A DNA stretch of 51,739 nucleotides from Leucothrix pacifica (GCF_003172875.1 NZ_QGKM01000029.1:1-51739), one strand, 5' to 3'; shown: positions 1-8,647, counted from the stretch's first letter. Program-made: numbers and translations. Notes: generated from the letters alone by a model not told the origin.

Positions 1-9
1 TTTTTTGTC

Positions 10-1890
10 GTGTACAGAGATCTTTACCTAACAACAACTCATCCACGCATACCAAATGACAAGGAAGCAATTTGCATTATTCTTTATGGCATGGGGGTGG
101 TTAAAGCCCACAGTAATGACTTTTTAGCTGACGATATATTTGCGAGTTTAAGTCATAACATAGAAATTAGTGAAGCACTTGATATAGCAACTGCTATTAG
201 CCAGACAAGACAACCATTTGATCGGCATGAATTAGCTTATGGCGGTTTAATTAAAAGCAAGTTTGATTGGCAAACACTAGATGGCTCCTACCACTCCATA
301 TCTCACTACCCTAGCTCTAGAATTTATGGCCACTATGGACTTTCATCACTCCTTTCATTCGCCTTCAAGACTCAACCTAAATTAGTACTCCAATGGTTGG
401 AGAACAAGCCAGAGAATACAAACGCTGTGATGCCCATAGAGCTTATAACCCAAACTCTGGCATTTAAACAAGAGTTGCCGCTAATTTGCTTATTACTGGA
501 AAGCAGGAATAGCTATCTTCAACTTTTGGGGGCAGCAGGTTTAATCTACAAGCTTCAGGAAAATGATTTATGTACTGATAAAGCTTTTAGTATTCTAAAT
601 GAATCACTAATTGATAAAGCTGATATTGCTTGGATAATAGCTCGATATTACAAAGAACTTACCCATAGCTCGCATCGTTTATCATCGCGCATTGAAGCCG
701 AAGCCAAACGTTTAGCTAATATTTCACTCTACCCTGAAACTTCATGGGGAGGTGAGGAGTACGCTGCCCAAGAAAAAAAGCGTTTAGAAGAGTCGCTAAC
801 CAATAGCAAGGATAGTCTTAAAGCTAACACTGAAAAAGCAGACAAGTTTATCAATGCTTGGAGCGAGTCAATTTCTTCCACTGCGATTAATGATAAGCAA
901 TTTCAATTTCTAGTACAGAACCTAGTAAACTCAGGAGAGCATTGTCACAAACTAGCCAATGGTCTTCCCAGAAGTAATACACTTCGAACTAAGCTGCTTC
1001 AAGAAAATATTACTGCCGTAAAAAAACTGATGGGTAGTGATGATATCAACTTATTTTCAGACCATACTGAAACGATGAAATGGGGTGTAATGTCATTCAT
1101 TGCATTAAATGATAACAAAGACTTAGGCAAAAAAATTGGTCAGTTTGTCAGTCCTTATGATAAGAAGTTGAGTACACAGGTTGCTGCCCCCTATCTCCAT
1201 GTTTTATCATCAACTGAGTGGCGAGATCATGTTGCTCAATTAGCTTTCACAAACTTATTTCCACTATTGTCTATCGACTACTCAGACAAAGATCGACATG
1301 ATTTATCTCTGCTAGCGAATTACAGCATTGATGGAGTTAGGGGTGTTTTATTACTAGCACAAAATAATTGGGCAGCTCCCCATGACACTAGAAACTTACT
1401 TGATACCCTTCTAGGGCAGCTGATATGGCTCTCTTGGAGTTTTAGCGAGAAATTAAAACTTAAGGACTTCAGAACCGAGTGGCTTAAAAACCCTCACCTT
1501 CCTTGTCATGTAAAAGCACTTACTATATGGAGTTCGGCAAGACATGTTTTAAAAAATACTAACCATGCCACCTCTCTGTTGCAAGAGTTAGCAGAGATAC
1601 CATTAAATGACTCATTGGAAACACAGCAGCTCAACAGGATCTTGACTGTTATTGATGTAGGTATTGCTAGTGCCTTCAAAGAAAATGAATTAAGAGTTCT
1701 CCCTCTTTTGCATGATTTTTGGCAAAAAATTACAGTCACATGGGGGAATAAGCTGCCAGTATATCTACTGAAGGTAACTCACGACCTAGTCGAGTCCATT
1801 GAGAAAAAAGACACCAATCACGGCATCCTATCCGAAGATGGATTTAGAGAATCCTACAGCCTCGCTTACCTCAGAGAATATTCTGGTTGA
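10..1890 (+). CDS. Unrecognised large helical protein, probably 5'-truncated by the window edge
   Basis: I do not recognise this 626-residue protein. It looks mostly alpha-helical and soluble, with leucine-rich helical segments that could be HEAT/ARM-like, a charged stretch likely to form a coiled coil around residues 255-285, and no clear Walker, nuclease or membrane motif. The first usable start is GTG at 10, but the frame is open to base 1, so the true start may lie outside and an N-terminal domain may be missing. The gene ends about 50 bp before a toxin-antitoxin operon and appears more AT-rich than the metabolic genes to its right, suggesting an accessory region. It could be the C-terminal part of a larger defence-type or STAND-like protein, but nothing in the sequence proves that. 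Confidence 0.6.
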   Translation: MYRDLYLTTTHPRIPNDKEAICIILYGMGVVKAHSNDFLADDIFASLSHNIEISEALDIATAISQTRQPFDRHELAYGGLIKSKFDWQTLDGSYHSISHYPSSRIYGHYGLSSLLSFAFKTQPKLVLQWLENKPENTNAVMPIELITQTLAFKQELPLICLLLESRNSYLQLLGAAGLIYKLQENDLCTDKAFSILNESLIDKADIAWIIARYYKELTHSSHRLSSRIEAEAKRLANISLYPETSWGGEEYAAQEKKRLEESLTNSKDSLKANTEKADKFINAWSESISSTAINDKQFQFLVQNLVNSGEHCHKLANGLPRSNTLRTKLLQENITAVKKLMGSDDINLFSDHTETMKWGVMSFIALNDNKDLGKKIGQFVSPYDKKLSTQVAAPYLHVLSSTEWRDHVAQLAFTNLFPLLSIDYSDKDRHDLSLLANYSIDGVRGVLLLAQNNWAAPHDTRNLLDTLLGQLIWLSWSFSEKLKLKDFRTEWLKNPHLPCHVKALTIWSSARHVLKNTNHATSLLQELAEIPLNDSLETQQLNRILTVIDVGIASAFKENELRVLPLLHDFWQKITVTWGNKLPVYLLKVTHDLVESIEKKDTNHGILSEDGFRESYSLAYLREYSG

Positions 1891-1935
1891 CTCTGCCTAG
1901 AATCGTAAATACAATTTTAAAAAAACGTATTTACG
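1887..1935 (+). promoter_or_regulatory. Sigma-70 promoter with overlapping inverted repeat, toxin-antitoxin operator candidate
   Basis: A -35 TTGACT (1887-1892) and a -10 TACAAT (1910-1915) are separated by exactly 17 bp. A perfect 9-bp inverted repeat, CGTAAATAC at 1904-1912 and GTATTTACG at 1927-1935 with a 14-bp spacer, covers the -10 and the expected transcription start. It lies just upstream of the antitoxin ATG at 1944. Ribbon-helix-helix antitoxins usually bind such palindromes to repress their own operon; that role is inferred here. Confidence 0.6.
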
Positions 1936-1943
1936 GGAAAACC

Positions 1944-2192
1944 ATGAAATCACCTACCAACTTTAGACTAGAAGAAACGACGCTCTCACTATTGGCTCAA
2001 CTAGCGAATCAACTACACACCACCCGAACAGATATCGTGGAGCAAGCAATTGCGAATTATGCAAAGTTAAAAATGGCGAAACATAATCGCCTGATGGCTC
2101 TAGCTGGCTCATATGATGAAGAAACAGCAGATAATATGCTGGATGACATCAAGCAGTCACGACGCAACAAAGACCGGGACTTTGCAGAATGA
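1944..2192 (+). CDS. Ribbon-helix-helix (CopG-like) antitoxin
   Basis: This 82-residue protein begins with a short ribbon-helix-helix domain: a beta strand near residues 5-9 (NFRLE) and two helices to about residue 40, typical of CopG/VapB antitoxins that dimerise to bind operator DNA. The acidic, charged C-terminal tail (about 50-82) would wrap the cognate toxin. I chose ATG 1944 rather than the upstream TTG at 1887 because that TTG is part of the promoter -35. The stop overlaps the toxin start in an ATGA (2189-2192), so the two are translationally coupled. It presumably neutralises the PIN toxin and represses the operon through the palindrome at 1904-1935. Confidence 0.8.
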   Translation: MKSPTNFRLEETTLSLLAQLANQLHTTRTDIVEQAIANYAKLKMAKHNRLMALAGSYDEETADNMLDDIKQSRRNKDRDFAE

Positions 2193-2596
2193 GTTATGTA
2201 ATTGATACAGATATATTAATCTACTTTCTCAAGAACAATTCAAATGTTGTCGAGCAGTTTTCAAAACACTCATTATCTGTATTAGCGACAACTCGCATCA
2301 ATGCTACAGAGTTGCTTTTCGGTGCTCACAACTCGAACAATCCGCAACGAAGTCTAATGGTTCATCGGAGTTTATTAGCCGAACTAGACATTTATGAATT
2401 TGGTGAAAGCGCCTCAGAGATTTACGCGTCTGAAAAGGCATGGCTGCGGCAACAAGGCAATATGATGGATGATATGGACTTATTGATTGCCAGCATTTGC
2501 TTGGCGGAATCAAAAACGCTGGTTACAAATAACACAAAGCACTTTCAGCGGGTTCGTGGTCTAAACTTGGAAAATTGGGCACAAGTTGCAAAATGA
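2189..2596 (+). CDS. vapC: VapC-like PIN-domain toxin ribonuclease
   Basis: This is a single PIN domain of 135 residues, the normal VapC length. The metal-binding acidic set is visible: D6 (with D8) in VIDTDILIYF, E41 in NATELLFG and D97 in the MMDDMDLLIAS segment, followed by the VTNNTKHF block near 112-119 that closes the active site. VapC toxins are Mg-dependent endoribonucleases, often cutting tRNA or rRNA; the target cannot be read from sequence. It overlaps the antitoxin by 4 bp upstream and the next small ORF by 4 bp downstream, so three genes appear to share one transcript. No key residue seems lost, so the toxin is likely active. Confidence 0.88.
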   Translation: MSYVIDTDILIYFLKNNSNVVEQFSKHSLSVLATTRINATELLFGAHNSNNPQRSLMVHRSLLAELDIYEFGESASEIYASEKAWLRQQGNMMDDMDLLIASICLAESKTLVTNNTKHFQRVRGLNLENWAQVAK

Positions 2597-2772
2597 ATAA
2601 ATTATCGAAAGCCGGAGTTATGCCTCGTGATCAATTCCAAAAGCGTATCCTTGACATTGCAGCTGGACGAATCACATTAGATAAGAATGACCCTAAAACC
2701 TGGTTCAGCTCTGAGCAGTCACTAAGAAAATCGCGAAGGCGAGGCAAAAATGAGTTCAACTTTGATAAATAA
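2593..2772 (+). CDS. Small protein of unknown function, third gene of the toxin-antitoxin operon
   Basis: This 59-residue ORF starts at the ATG overlapping the vapC stop (ATGA, 2593-2596), suggesting translational coupling. It is basic and hydrophilic, with RDQFQKRILDIAAGR in the middle, then DPKTWFSSEQSL and a KSRRRGK cluster near the C-terminus. The PKTWFSS block resembles, from memory, the N-terminal part of small HTH regulators often found beside toxins (consensus roughly PKxWFTSxxS), but the HTH that should follow is absent. It may be a truncated relic of such a regulator or a genuine small DNA/RNA-binding protein. Its last 17 bp overlap the end of the converging Uma2 gene. Confidence 0.5.
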   Translation: MNKLSKAGVMPRDQFQKRILDIAAGRITLDKNDPKTWFSSEQSLRKSRRRGKNEFNFDK

Positions 2773-3307
2773 CCTGTAGAGACAAGCTCAAGCCCAAGCT
2801 TTCCAACACAACCTCTGCCGCTAAATCACTGTAAACATGCAACAACCATTCGTCCTGTCCAACTCGGTGGAAATGCTCAACCAGTATCGCAGAAGGGTCA
2901 ACCAGCAAATAATCTTGTAGTCCCGCAATCGAACGATAATGCGCGAACTTCCCACCCCGATCATAATCCCGAGTACTCGGAGAAAGCACCTCAATAATCA
3001 GGATTGGATTCAGCAATGTCGTGTCATTATCCCCTAGCTGAGGATCACCACAATAAACCGAAATATCGGGGTATGTGTCTAGGCCAGAAGGTGTGTGTAC
3101 ACGCATATCACTATTCATAGGTTGACAAGGCTTACCTTTCAACGCCTGTCGTAACTCTCCATACACATCGCCAGCCACTTGAGCATGTTTGAAAGTGCCT
3201 CCCGCCATAGCAAATATCTGGCCTTCAAAAAACTCCAGTTTAGTTTCGCTCTGGGCATCTTGTATCAGATAGTCATCGCGACTCGTTTCAACATTTGGCT
3301 GGGGCAT
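2756..3307 (-). CDS. Uma2-family (DUF820) putative endonuclease
   Basis: The 183-residue protein matches the Uma2 family, a restriction-endonuclease-like fold common as stand-alone genes of uncertain role. Visible family blocks are the N-terminal KLEFFEGQIFAMAGG (about 23-37), the YPDISVYCG segment with candidate acidic residue D81, and LLNPILIIEVLSPSTRDYDRGGK (about 98-120) with E106 and K120, followed by YLLVDP. The length is usual for the family. It is transcribed divergently from the ATPase gene at 3480, and the palindromes between them could control either gene. Catalysis is inferred from the fold only. It converges, with a 17-bp overlap, on the small ORF of the toxin-antitoxin operon. 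Confidence 0.85.
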   Translation of the reverse strand: MPQPNVETSRDDYLIQDAQSETKLEFFEGQIFAMAGGTFKHAQVAGDVYGELRQALKGKPCQPMNSDMRVHTPSGLDTYPDISVYCGDPQLGDNDTTLLNPILIIEVLSPSTRDYDRGGKFAHYRSIAGLQDYLLVDPSAILVEHFHRVGQDEWLLHVYSDLAAEVVLESLGLSLSLQVIYQS

Positions 3308-3380
3308 GTTAACCGCCTTCTAGTAGAATACTTTTAATGATTATGCCTATATTGCCATAAATGCTACCCCATGATTTAAA

Positions 3381-3404
3381 ACATTTTTACGCGCATAAAA
3401 ATGT
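3381..3404. repeat. 24-bp near-perfect palindrome, site 1 of a tandem pair
   Basis: Arms ACATTTTTA and TAAAAATGT flank a GC-rich centre; 11 of 12 symmetric base pairs match. It lies in the divergent gap between the Uma2 gene and the AAA_14 ATPase gene, 32 bp centre to centre from a second, related palindrome. That spacing is about three helical turns, as expected for two dimeric regulators on one DNA face. Confidence 0.75.
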
Positions 3405-3412
3405 AGTTTTTC

Positions 3413-3436
3413 ACACTTTATTGCGCATAAAAGTGT
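3413..3436. repeat. 24-bp palindrome, site 2 of a tandem pair, overlapping the ATPase promoter
   Basis: Ten of 12 symmetric pairs match, with outer arms ACACTTT and AAAGTGT; the symmetry extends one more base pair on each side. It agrees with site 1 at 19 of 24 positions, and one of the differences (arm position 4/21) is compensatory, T-A against C-G. The -35 hexamer at 3421-3426 sits inside this site, so a bound protein would block RNA polymerase. Confidence 0.72.
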
Positions 3437-3448
3437 GGGAGGTATAAT
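3421..3448 (+). promoter_or_regulatory. Putative promoter of the AAA_14 ATPase gene
   Basis: A perfect -10 TATAAT (3443-3448) lies 16 bp after a weak -35 TTGCGC (3421-3426). Transcription would begin near 3455, after the GTG at 3435 but before the ATG at 3480, which supports the later start codon. Confidence 0.55.
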
Positions 3449-3479
3449 AAAACCAATCATATGCTGCAAGCCCATACCC

Positions 3480-4802
3480 ATGAAGCGACTATTACTCGAC
3501 AAGCTTTTACTCTGGAAAGACAAACCAACTCGCAAACCCATGCTTATCGATGGCGCCCGACAAACTGGCAAAACCTACCTGCTAACAGAGCTGCTAGGCA
3601 GCGAGTTCGAGAATGTACTGCGTCTGGATTTCCTCGAAAACCCAGAGCTTGCCGATGCGTTTGAGGGCTCACTAAGCCCGGCTGATGTACTCTCAAACAT
3701 TGAGTTACTCACCGGTCAGGTTTTTAATGCAGAATCAGATCTGCTAATCCTCGACGAGATTGGCGAATGCCCAAGAGCGGTCACCGCCCTAAAGTACTTC
3801 GCCGAGAAGTCTCCACATATGTTTGTCGCGGCCAGCGGATCAAATATTAGGCTATTAAACGCCTTCCCTGTTGGCAAAGTTGAGCAACATAATTTAAGGC
3901 CCCTCACCTTCCACGAATTCTTATGGGCATCTGAAGAACCTGCGTTAATAAAAGCGTTTGAAGGTCAAGTCAACTCAGCTGCAGCGCATACCAAACTATT
4001 TGATAAGCTCACCGATTACTACTTCACTGGCGGAATGCCAGAGGCCGTTTCTAGTTGGTTTGATGATTCTCAGGATAGTATTTTAGATCGCGTTGCAACT
4101 GTTACTGAAGTGCAAGCGAATTTGGTCGAAGGCTATAAACGCGATTTTGGTAAATACTCCGGAAAGTTAGATGCTCAGCTCATTGAGTCTATATTTAATA
4201 ACATACCTTCTCAGCTATCATCGGTTTTTGATGATTCAGTGAAGCGCTTTAAATTCAAAGGTGTATTTGAACGAAGGTCTCGTTATGCAGATTTTGAAAG
4301 CGCTATTTCATGGCTTCATCGCTGTCGTCTGGTTCTGAAGAATTACCCTGTCGAAGGTACACCAAGATCACCATTAGCCGCTTATCAAAAAGACAGTCGA
4401 GTGAAGTTATTCTTATTCGATGTCGGTTTGCTAAATCACATGCTTGGAACAGGCTATAAGGAAACCAAACAGCAAGCCTATGAATATAAAGGCTATATCG
4501 CAGAGAACTTTGTGCAGCAAGAGTTCGCATCAATGGGCATCGAACCCAGTTTTTCATGGGGTGATGCACGCGCTGAAATCGAATTTATTATTGCGAATAA
4601 TGAAGGCTTCATTGTGCCAGTAGAGGTCAAAAGTGGGAACCGTACTCGCGCCAAGTCTTTGCGGTCTTATATGACAAAGTGCTCGCCTCACAAAACCATC
4701 AAACTTACCGGGACTCGTGGCTCATCTGCCTTGGAAAAGGAGCATATCGTTTTACCACTTTACTATGCTGAATATGTACCAAAGCTAATAGATCAAATAT
4801 AG
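3480..4802 (+). CDS. AAA_14 / DUF4143 family ATPase
   Basis: From ATG 3480 the protein has 440 residues. It shows Walker A GARQTGKT at about 25-32, Walker B DLLILDEIGE at about 87-95, and a sensor-like AASGSN near 117-122. The C-terminal half carries the DUF4143 region, with EYKGYIAENFVQQEF, then a nuclease-like PVEVKSG segment. This architecture is widespread in bacteria and archaea, with no agreed biochemical role. An upstream in-frame GTG at 3435 was rejected because it precedes the predicted transcription start and lies inside an operator-like palindrome. The gene stands alone on its strand between the Uma2 gene and a dioxygenase gene. Two tandem palindromes upstream suggest tight transcriptional control, possibly by itself or by an unlinked factor. 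Confidence 0.85.
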   Translation: MKRLLLDKLLLWKDKPTRKPMLIDGARQTGKTYLLTELLGSEFENVLRLDFLENPELADAFEGSLSPADVLSNIELLTGQVFNAESDLLILDEIGECPRAVTALKYFAEKSPHMFVAASGSNIRLLNAFPVGKVEQHNLRPLTFHEFLWASEEPALIKAFEGQVNSAAAHTKLFDKLTDYYFTGGMPEAVSSWFDDSQDSILDRVATVTEVQANLVEGYKRDFGKYSGKLDAQLIESIFNNIPSQLSSVFDDSVKRFKFKGVFERRSRYADFESAISWLHRCRLVLKNYPVEGTPRSPLAAYQKDSRVKLFLFDVGLLNHMLGTGYKETKQQAYEYKGYIAENFVQQEFASMGIEPSFSWGDARAEIEFIIANNEGFIVPVEVKSGNRTRAKSLRSYMTKCSPHKTIKLTGTRGSSALEKEHIVLPLYYAEYVPKLIDQI

Positions 4803-4891
4803 CACCTACGGCGCCAGCCAGTTCTTTCGATGAAGGCCCTGCAGGTGGTGTGTTAAACTGTACCCCAACAACCTAACAGCGGATTGCCCAC

Positions 4892-5749
4892 ATGCTATCT
4901 CCCAAGCAATTGGATCAGTTTAAAGTCGACGGCTACACCACCATTCCAAACGCCTTATCCCCAGACCAACTCGCCCAGCTAAAAACCCGCGCCAGCGAGA
5001 TCGTCGCAGACTGGAAAGACGATAGCCAAAACCCTATTTTCACCACCAAAGACAACGACCGCACCGGCGACAGTTATTTCCTAAACTCCGCTGAAAAAGT
5101 CTGCTGCTTTTACGAGGAGGAAGCCTTTGATAGCGATGGCAATCTGGTACAAGCGCGCGAGGAGAGTATTAACAAAATTGGCCATGCCCTGCACGAGTTA
5201 GATCCAGTATTTTCTGAGGTCAGCCGCTCACAGTTGTTTGGTGAAATCGCCAAAGATCTTGGCATCGCGCAGCCTGAAATCCGCCAATCCATGTACATCT
5301 TCAAACAACCTCGTATAGGCGGAGAAGTGAAATGGCATCAGGATGCGACCTTCTTTTATACCGAACCATTAAGCGTGGTGACGTACTGGTTTGCGATCGA
5401 GGATGCAACTCTGGAAAATGGTTGCCTTTGGGTAGAGCCAGCTGGCCATGCTGGCCCGCTTCGTGAACGATTCAAGCGTGCGAGTGATATCATCACAATG
5501 GAAACACTGGATGAAACACCGTGGCCTGACAGCAATAGTGGCATCCCGCTTGAAGTAGCTGCTGGCACTTTAGTGTGTTTTCAGGGAAAGCTACCACATT
5601 ACAGCGCGCCTAATCGTTCAGATAAATCACGTCAGGCATTCACACTGCATGTCACCGATGGTAAAACTGACTATGCTCAGTCCAATTGGCTTCAAAGCAA
5701 TGAGTTACCACTACGCGGGTTTAATAAAGCTAGTTATACAATTATGTAA
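4892..5749 (+). CDS. Phytanoyl-CoA dioxygenase (PhyH) family protein
   Basis: This 285-residue protein fits the Fe(II)/2-oxoglutarate-dependent PhyH family. The facial triad is visible as H149 and D151 in KWHQDATFF and a distal H236 in GKLPHYSAPNRS; R247 in the following SRQAFTLH is the likely 2-oxoglutarate contact. The family hydroxylates varied substrates, including phytanoyl-CoA, ectoine and halogenated compounds. The substrate here is unknown, and no ectoine or lipid gene is adjacent. Length is close to the animal PHYHD1-type proteins. No signal peptide or membrane segment, so it is cytoplasmic. The gap to the following sirtuin gene is 64 bp with no terminator seen, so the two could be co-transcribed. 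Confidence 0.85.
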   Translation: MLSPKQLDQFKVDGYTTIPNALSPDQLAQLKTRASEIVADWKDDSQNPIFTTKDNDRTGDSYFLNSAEKVCCFYEEEAFDSDGNLVQAREESINKIGHALHELDPVFSEVSRSQLFGEIAKDLGIAQPEIRQSMYIFKQPRIGGEVKWHQDATFFYTEPLSVVTYWFAIEDATLENGCLWVEPAGHAGPLRERFKRASDIITMETLDETPWPDSNSGIPLEVAAGTLVCFQGKLPHYSAPNRSDKSRQAFTLHVTDGKTDYAQSNWLQSNELPLRGFNKASYTIM

Positions 5750-5813
5750 CGACAAAACGATGAATTTATCGGTAGAATTCAGCGCCTTCTACCCGTAAAT
5801 CCGGAGCAGGATA

Positions 5814-6533
5814 ATGAGCAAAAAGAATCAAAATATCGTGATACTAACCGGTGCTGGCATCTCAGCAGAATCGGGTATTCAGACATTCCGCGCCAGTGAC
5901 GGCCTATGGCACGATCACCGGATTGAAGATGTCGCGACACCGGAGGGTTTTGCAGCCAACCCAAGCTTAGTACACAACTTTTATAACGAACGACGTAAAC
6001 AGCTGCATGATCCATCCGTTCAACCAAACCCTGCACATCACGCCTTAGCCAGACTAGAGCGTGAGCACGATGGCAATGTGTTACTGGTAACGCAAAATGT
6101 CGATAACCTGCACGAGCGTGCTGGCAGTAAAAACCTCATCCACATGCACGGCGAGCTGAATAAAGTACGCTGTGAAAACAGCGATAATGCCTTCACGTGG
6201 CTAGACAACCTCGGCACTGACACGGTGTGCGAATGTTGTGGCGTATCCGGCAACTTACGGCCACACATCGTGTGGTTCGGTGAAATGCCCTTCGCTATGG
6301 ACGAAATTCAGCACACGCTGGATCAATGCGACTTATTCATTTCAATCGGTACTTCTGGACAGGTTTATCCTGCCGCAGGCTTTGCACAACATGCCAAAAT
6401 CCAAGGTGCAAAAACGGTCGAACTAAACCTTGATCCAACCATGGCCAACGACACATTTAACGAATCAATACATGGCCCGGCCAGTGTCGTGGTGCCGGAA
6501 TTTGTTGAGCGGATTCTAAGCGGTGAGCACTAA
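5814..6533 (+). CDS. cobB: NAD-dependent protein deacylase, sirtuin (CobB-type)
   Basis: The 239-residue protein is a class III-type bacterial sirtuin. NAD-binding [10 protein letters not shown] is at 13-22, TQNVDNLHE at 93-101, the catalytic histidine is H112 in HMHGE, and [12 protein letters not shown] lies near the C-terminal part. Y57 and R60 in FYNERR match the acyl-pocket pair that lets CobB and SIRT5 remove succinyl groups as well as acetyl. C120, C139, C141 and C142 form the small zinc-region cysteine set, arranged as in Escherichia coli CobB. It would remove lysine acyl marks on metabolic enzymes using NAD. No N-terminal extension is present. Confidence 0.92.
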   Translation: MSKKNQNIVILTGAGISAESGIQTFRASDGLWHDHRIEDVATPEGFAANPSLVHNFYNERRKQLHDPSVQPNPAHHALARLEREHDGNVLLVTQNVDNLHERAGSKNLIHMHGELNKVRCENSDNAFTWLDNLGTDTVCECCGVSGNLRPHIVWFGEMPFAMDEIQHTLDQCDLFISIGTSGQVYPAAGFAQHAKIQGAKTVELNLDPTMANDTFNESIHGPASVVVPEFVERILSGEH

Positions 6534-6644
6534 ACAAAAATTGATTTTTTTTATTACCGATAATTCATATAACACCTGAGCATGCTAATGCTAAGATTTG
6601 ATCGTACTTAGTATCCCTTCAATAACAACAGATCCGAGGTCGAT

Positions 6645-7124
6645 ATGATCATTTCAAAGAAAACCGCATTTGTTTCAACAGCAACATTTTGTGTCGCGAT
6701 TGCTGCCAGCACTATTGCATTTGCAGCAAGTCACAGCGATGGCAAAGCACAAGAGGACGCCGCTGAATACCGTCAAAGCACTTTTAAAATGGTAGGTCAG
6801 CATATGGGTGTAATGGCCGCCATGATGAAAGGCAAAGTGGACTTTAGTGTCGAGTCATTTGCTAAAAATGCAGAAGCAGTTGCAATGTTAAGCCAACTTG
6901 CACCTAATGGCTTTGAAGTGGAAGGTCTGTCTGACGACACTGATGCTAAAGAAGAAATCTGGAAGGATAAAGACGCGTTCAACGAGAAAATGAGTGACTT
7001 CCAAACAACTGCTGCAGCTCTTGCTGAAGCAACTAAGTCGGGTGAAGAAGGAAAGATCAAAGCAGCATTCGGCCCATTCGCTAAGACATGCAAAGGTTGT
7101 CACACTGACTACCGTGAGAAATAA
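6645..7124 (+). CDS. Cytochrome c' (class II c-type cytochrome)
   Basis: A 159-residue periplasmic precursor. The signal peptide spans about residues 1-27 (KK, hydrophobic core, AFA/A cleavage). The mature part is a four-helix bundle with the haem site CKGCH at 149-153 near the C-terminus, giving C149 and C152 as thioether ligands and H153 as axial ligand, as in class II cytochromes. Family members bind NO and other gases and are linked to NO tolerance; the exact role is inferred. A b561-like membrane cytochrome, a frequent genomic partner, is encoded 1.6 kb downstream on the opposite strand. A strong terminator follows at 7149. Confidence 0.93.
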   Translation: MIISKKTAFVSTATFCVAIAASTIAFAASHSDGKAQEDAAEYRQSTFKMVGQHMGVMAAMMKGKVDFSVESFAKNAEAVAMLSQLAPNGFEVEGLSDDTDAKEEIWKDKDAFNEKMSDFQTTAAALAEATKSGEEGKIKAAFGPFAKTCKGCHTDYREK

Positions 7125-7148
7125 TCAAACGCTATAATGTTTGAACGA

Positions 7149-7176
7149 AGCTCACCTTCACGGGTGGGCTTTTTTT
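7149..7176 (+). terminator. Rho-independent terminator after the cytochrome c' gene
   Basis: An 8-bp stem (AGCTCACC with GGTGGGCT, one G-T wobble) and a 6-nt loop are followed by seven Ts. It lies 25 bp after the stop of the cytochrome gene and before the photolyase start, so photolyase probably has its own promoter. Confidence 0.88.
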
Positions 7177-7194
7177 AATTGAGGGGAAACAGAA

Positions 7195-8628
7195 ATGACA
7201 ACTGCAGTAATTTGGTTTCGGCAAGATTTACGTTTAAGTGATAACCCAGCCCTGCTTGCTGCCAGTGATGACTACGACCATCTGATTCCTGTCTATATTG
7301 ATGATACAACCGCAAAATCCCAACTTGGTGAAGCCAGCCGCGCATGGCTACATCACAGTCTAAGCCAGCTTAACCAGCAACTATCCGCTCACGACAGCGC
7401 ATTACTTCTATTTCAAGGTGATCCTGCGAGCATTATTAACGAACTATGCAATAAACTAGAGGTGGATGCGGTCTTATGGAACCGTTGCTACGACCCCGAA
7501 TCAATCGCGCGTGACAGCCAACTTAAAACCTCTCTCAAGTCAGACGGTATCTACGCAAATAGCTACAACGCATCCCTGCTGTATGAGCCTTGGCAAGTGC
7601 TTAAAAAAGATGGCACACCCTATCGCGTGTTCACACCATATTGGAAAGAGGTTTGTCGTATCGGTTTAGTACTGCCGCCCTCACCGGCTCCTGAATCTAT
7701 TCCTGCTTTACCCGACACCTCAGCTATAGCGCACCTTTCATTGGATGATTTGTCACTGCTTGCAGATAAACCATGGCCCTCTAAGATGTTGTCACACTGG
7801 CAAGTTGGCGAGCTATTGGCACAACAATCACTGAATGAATACCTTGATCATTCAGGACCGGAAGATTACCAAAAAACACGTGATTTTCCCGGTACTGCAG
7901 GCACTTCACGCATGTCACCCCACCTGCATTTCGGTGAAATTAGCCCGAAGCAAATCGTTTGGCAGACTCTGTCAGAACGACCACTAACCGAAATCGACAA
8001 CGGCACAATCACCTTTGTCAAAGAAGTGGTGTGGCGTGAATTTGCTTATTACATTATGTATCACTTTCCTGAAACGCAAACTCAGGCAATGTACCCACAG
8101 TTCAGAGATTTTCCCTGGCGCACTGACGTGGCCGAGCCTCTTAAACGCTGGCAAAAAGGACAAACCGGCTTCCCGATTATTGACGCGGGGATGCGTGAGT
8201 TATGGGCAACAGGCTGGATGCATAACCGTGTGCGGATGATTGTCGCCTCTTTTTTAACCAAGAATTTATTAATCAATTGGCAAGATGGTGAGGCATGGTT
8301 TCGCGATACTTTAGTCGATGCAGACTTGGCCAGTAACATAATGGGCTGGCAATGGGCATCGGGTTGTGGCGCTGACGCTGCGCCCTATTTCCGGGTATTT
8401 AACCCTCTCCTGCAGTCAGAGAAGTTTGATAAGCAAGGGGACTACATTAGACACTGGGTACCAGAGCTAGCGTCTCTGGATAATAAACTGATCCACAAGC
8501 CGTGGACAGCTCCGGAAGCAATCAAAGCAAAGCTAGACTACCCGGAACCGATGGTTGATTTATCAGCCAGTCGGCAAAGAGCCTTAGATGCTTATGCCAA
8601 AATCAAAAAGTCAGCGAGTGATGACTGA
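7195..8628 (+). CDS. phrB: Deoxyribodipyrimidine photolyase (CPD class I)
   Basis: The 477-residue flavoprotein repairs UV-induced cyclobutane pyrimidine dimers with blue light. The N-terminal alpha/beta antenna domain starts [18 protein letters not shown] (2-19). The C-terminal FAD domain has [18 protein letters not shown], the WREFAYY segment, [16 protein letters not shown], and [20 protein letters not shown], all diagnostic of class I photolyases. Length equals the E. coli enzyme within a few residues. ATG 7195 follows a GAGGGGA ribosome site. It is preceded by a terminator and faces the cytochrome b561-like gene convergently. Cryptochrome function is possible but less likely given the complete repair motifs. 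Confidence 0.95.
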   Translation: MTTAVIWFRQDLRLSDNPALLAASDDYDHLIPVYIDDTTAKSQLGEASRAWLHHSLSQLNQQLSAHDSALLLFQGDPASIINELCNKLEVDAVLWNRCYDPESIARDSQLKTSLKSDGIYANSYNASLLYEPWQVLKKDGTPYRVFTPYWKEVCRIGLVLPPSPAPESIPALPDTSAIAHLSLDDLSLLADKPWPSKMLSHWQVGELLAQQSLNEYLDHSGPEDYQKTRDFPGTAGTSRMSPHLHFGEISPKQIVWQTLSERPLTEIDNGTITFVKEVVWREFAYYIMYHFPETQTQAMYPQFRDFPWRTDVAEPLKRWQKGQTGFPIIDAGMRELWATGWMHNRVRMIVASFLTKNLLINWQDGEAWFRDTLVDADLASNIMGWQWASGCGADAAPYFRVFNPLLQSEKFDKQGDYIRHWVPELASLDNKLIHKPWTAPEAIKAKLDYPEPMVDLSASRQRALDAYAKIKKSASDD

Positions 8629-8647
8629 TCAGGTCTAACCATGGCAA

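Noticed and set aside
3435-3479. Upstream GTG start for the AAA_14 ATPase
   Set aside because: It lies in the second palindrome and upstream of the predicted transcription start; the family-like start is ATG 3480.
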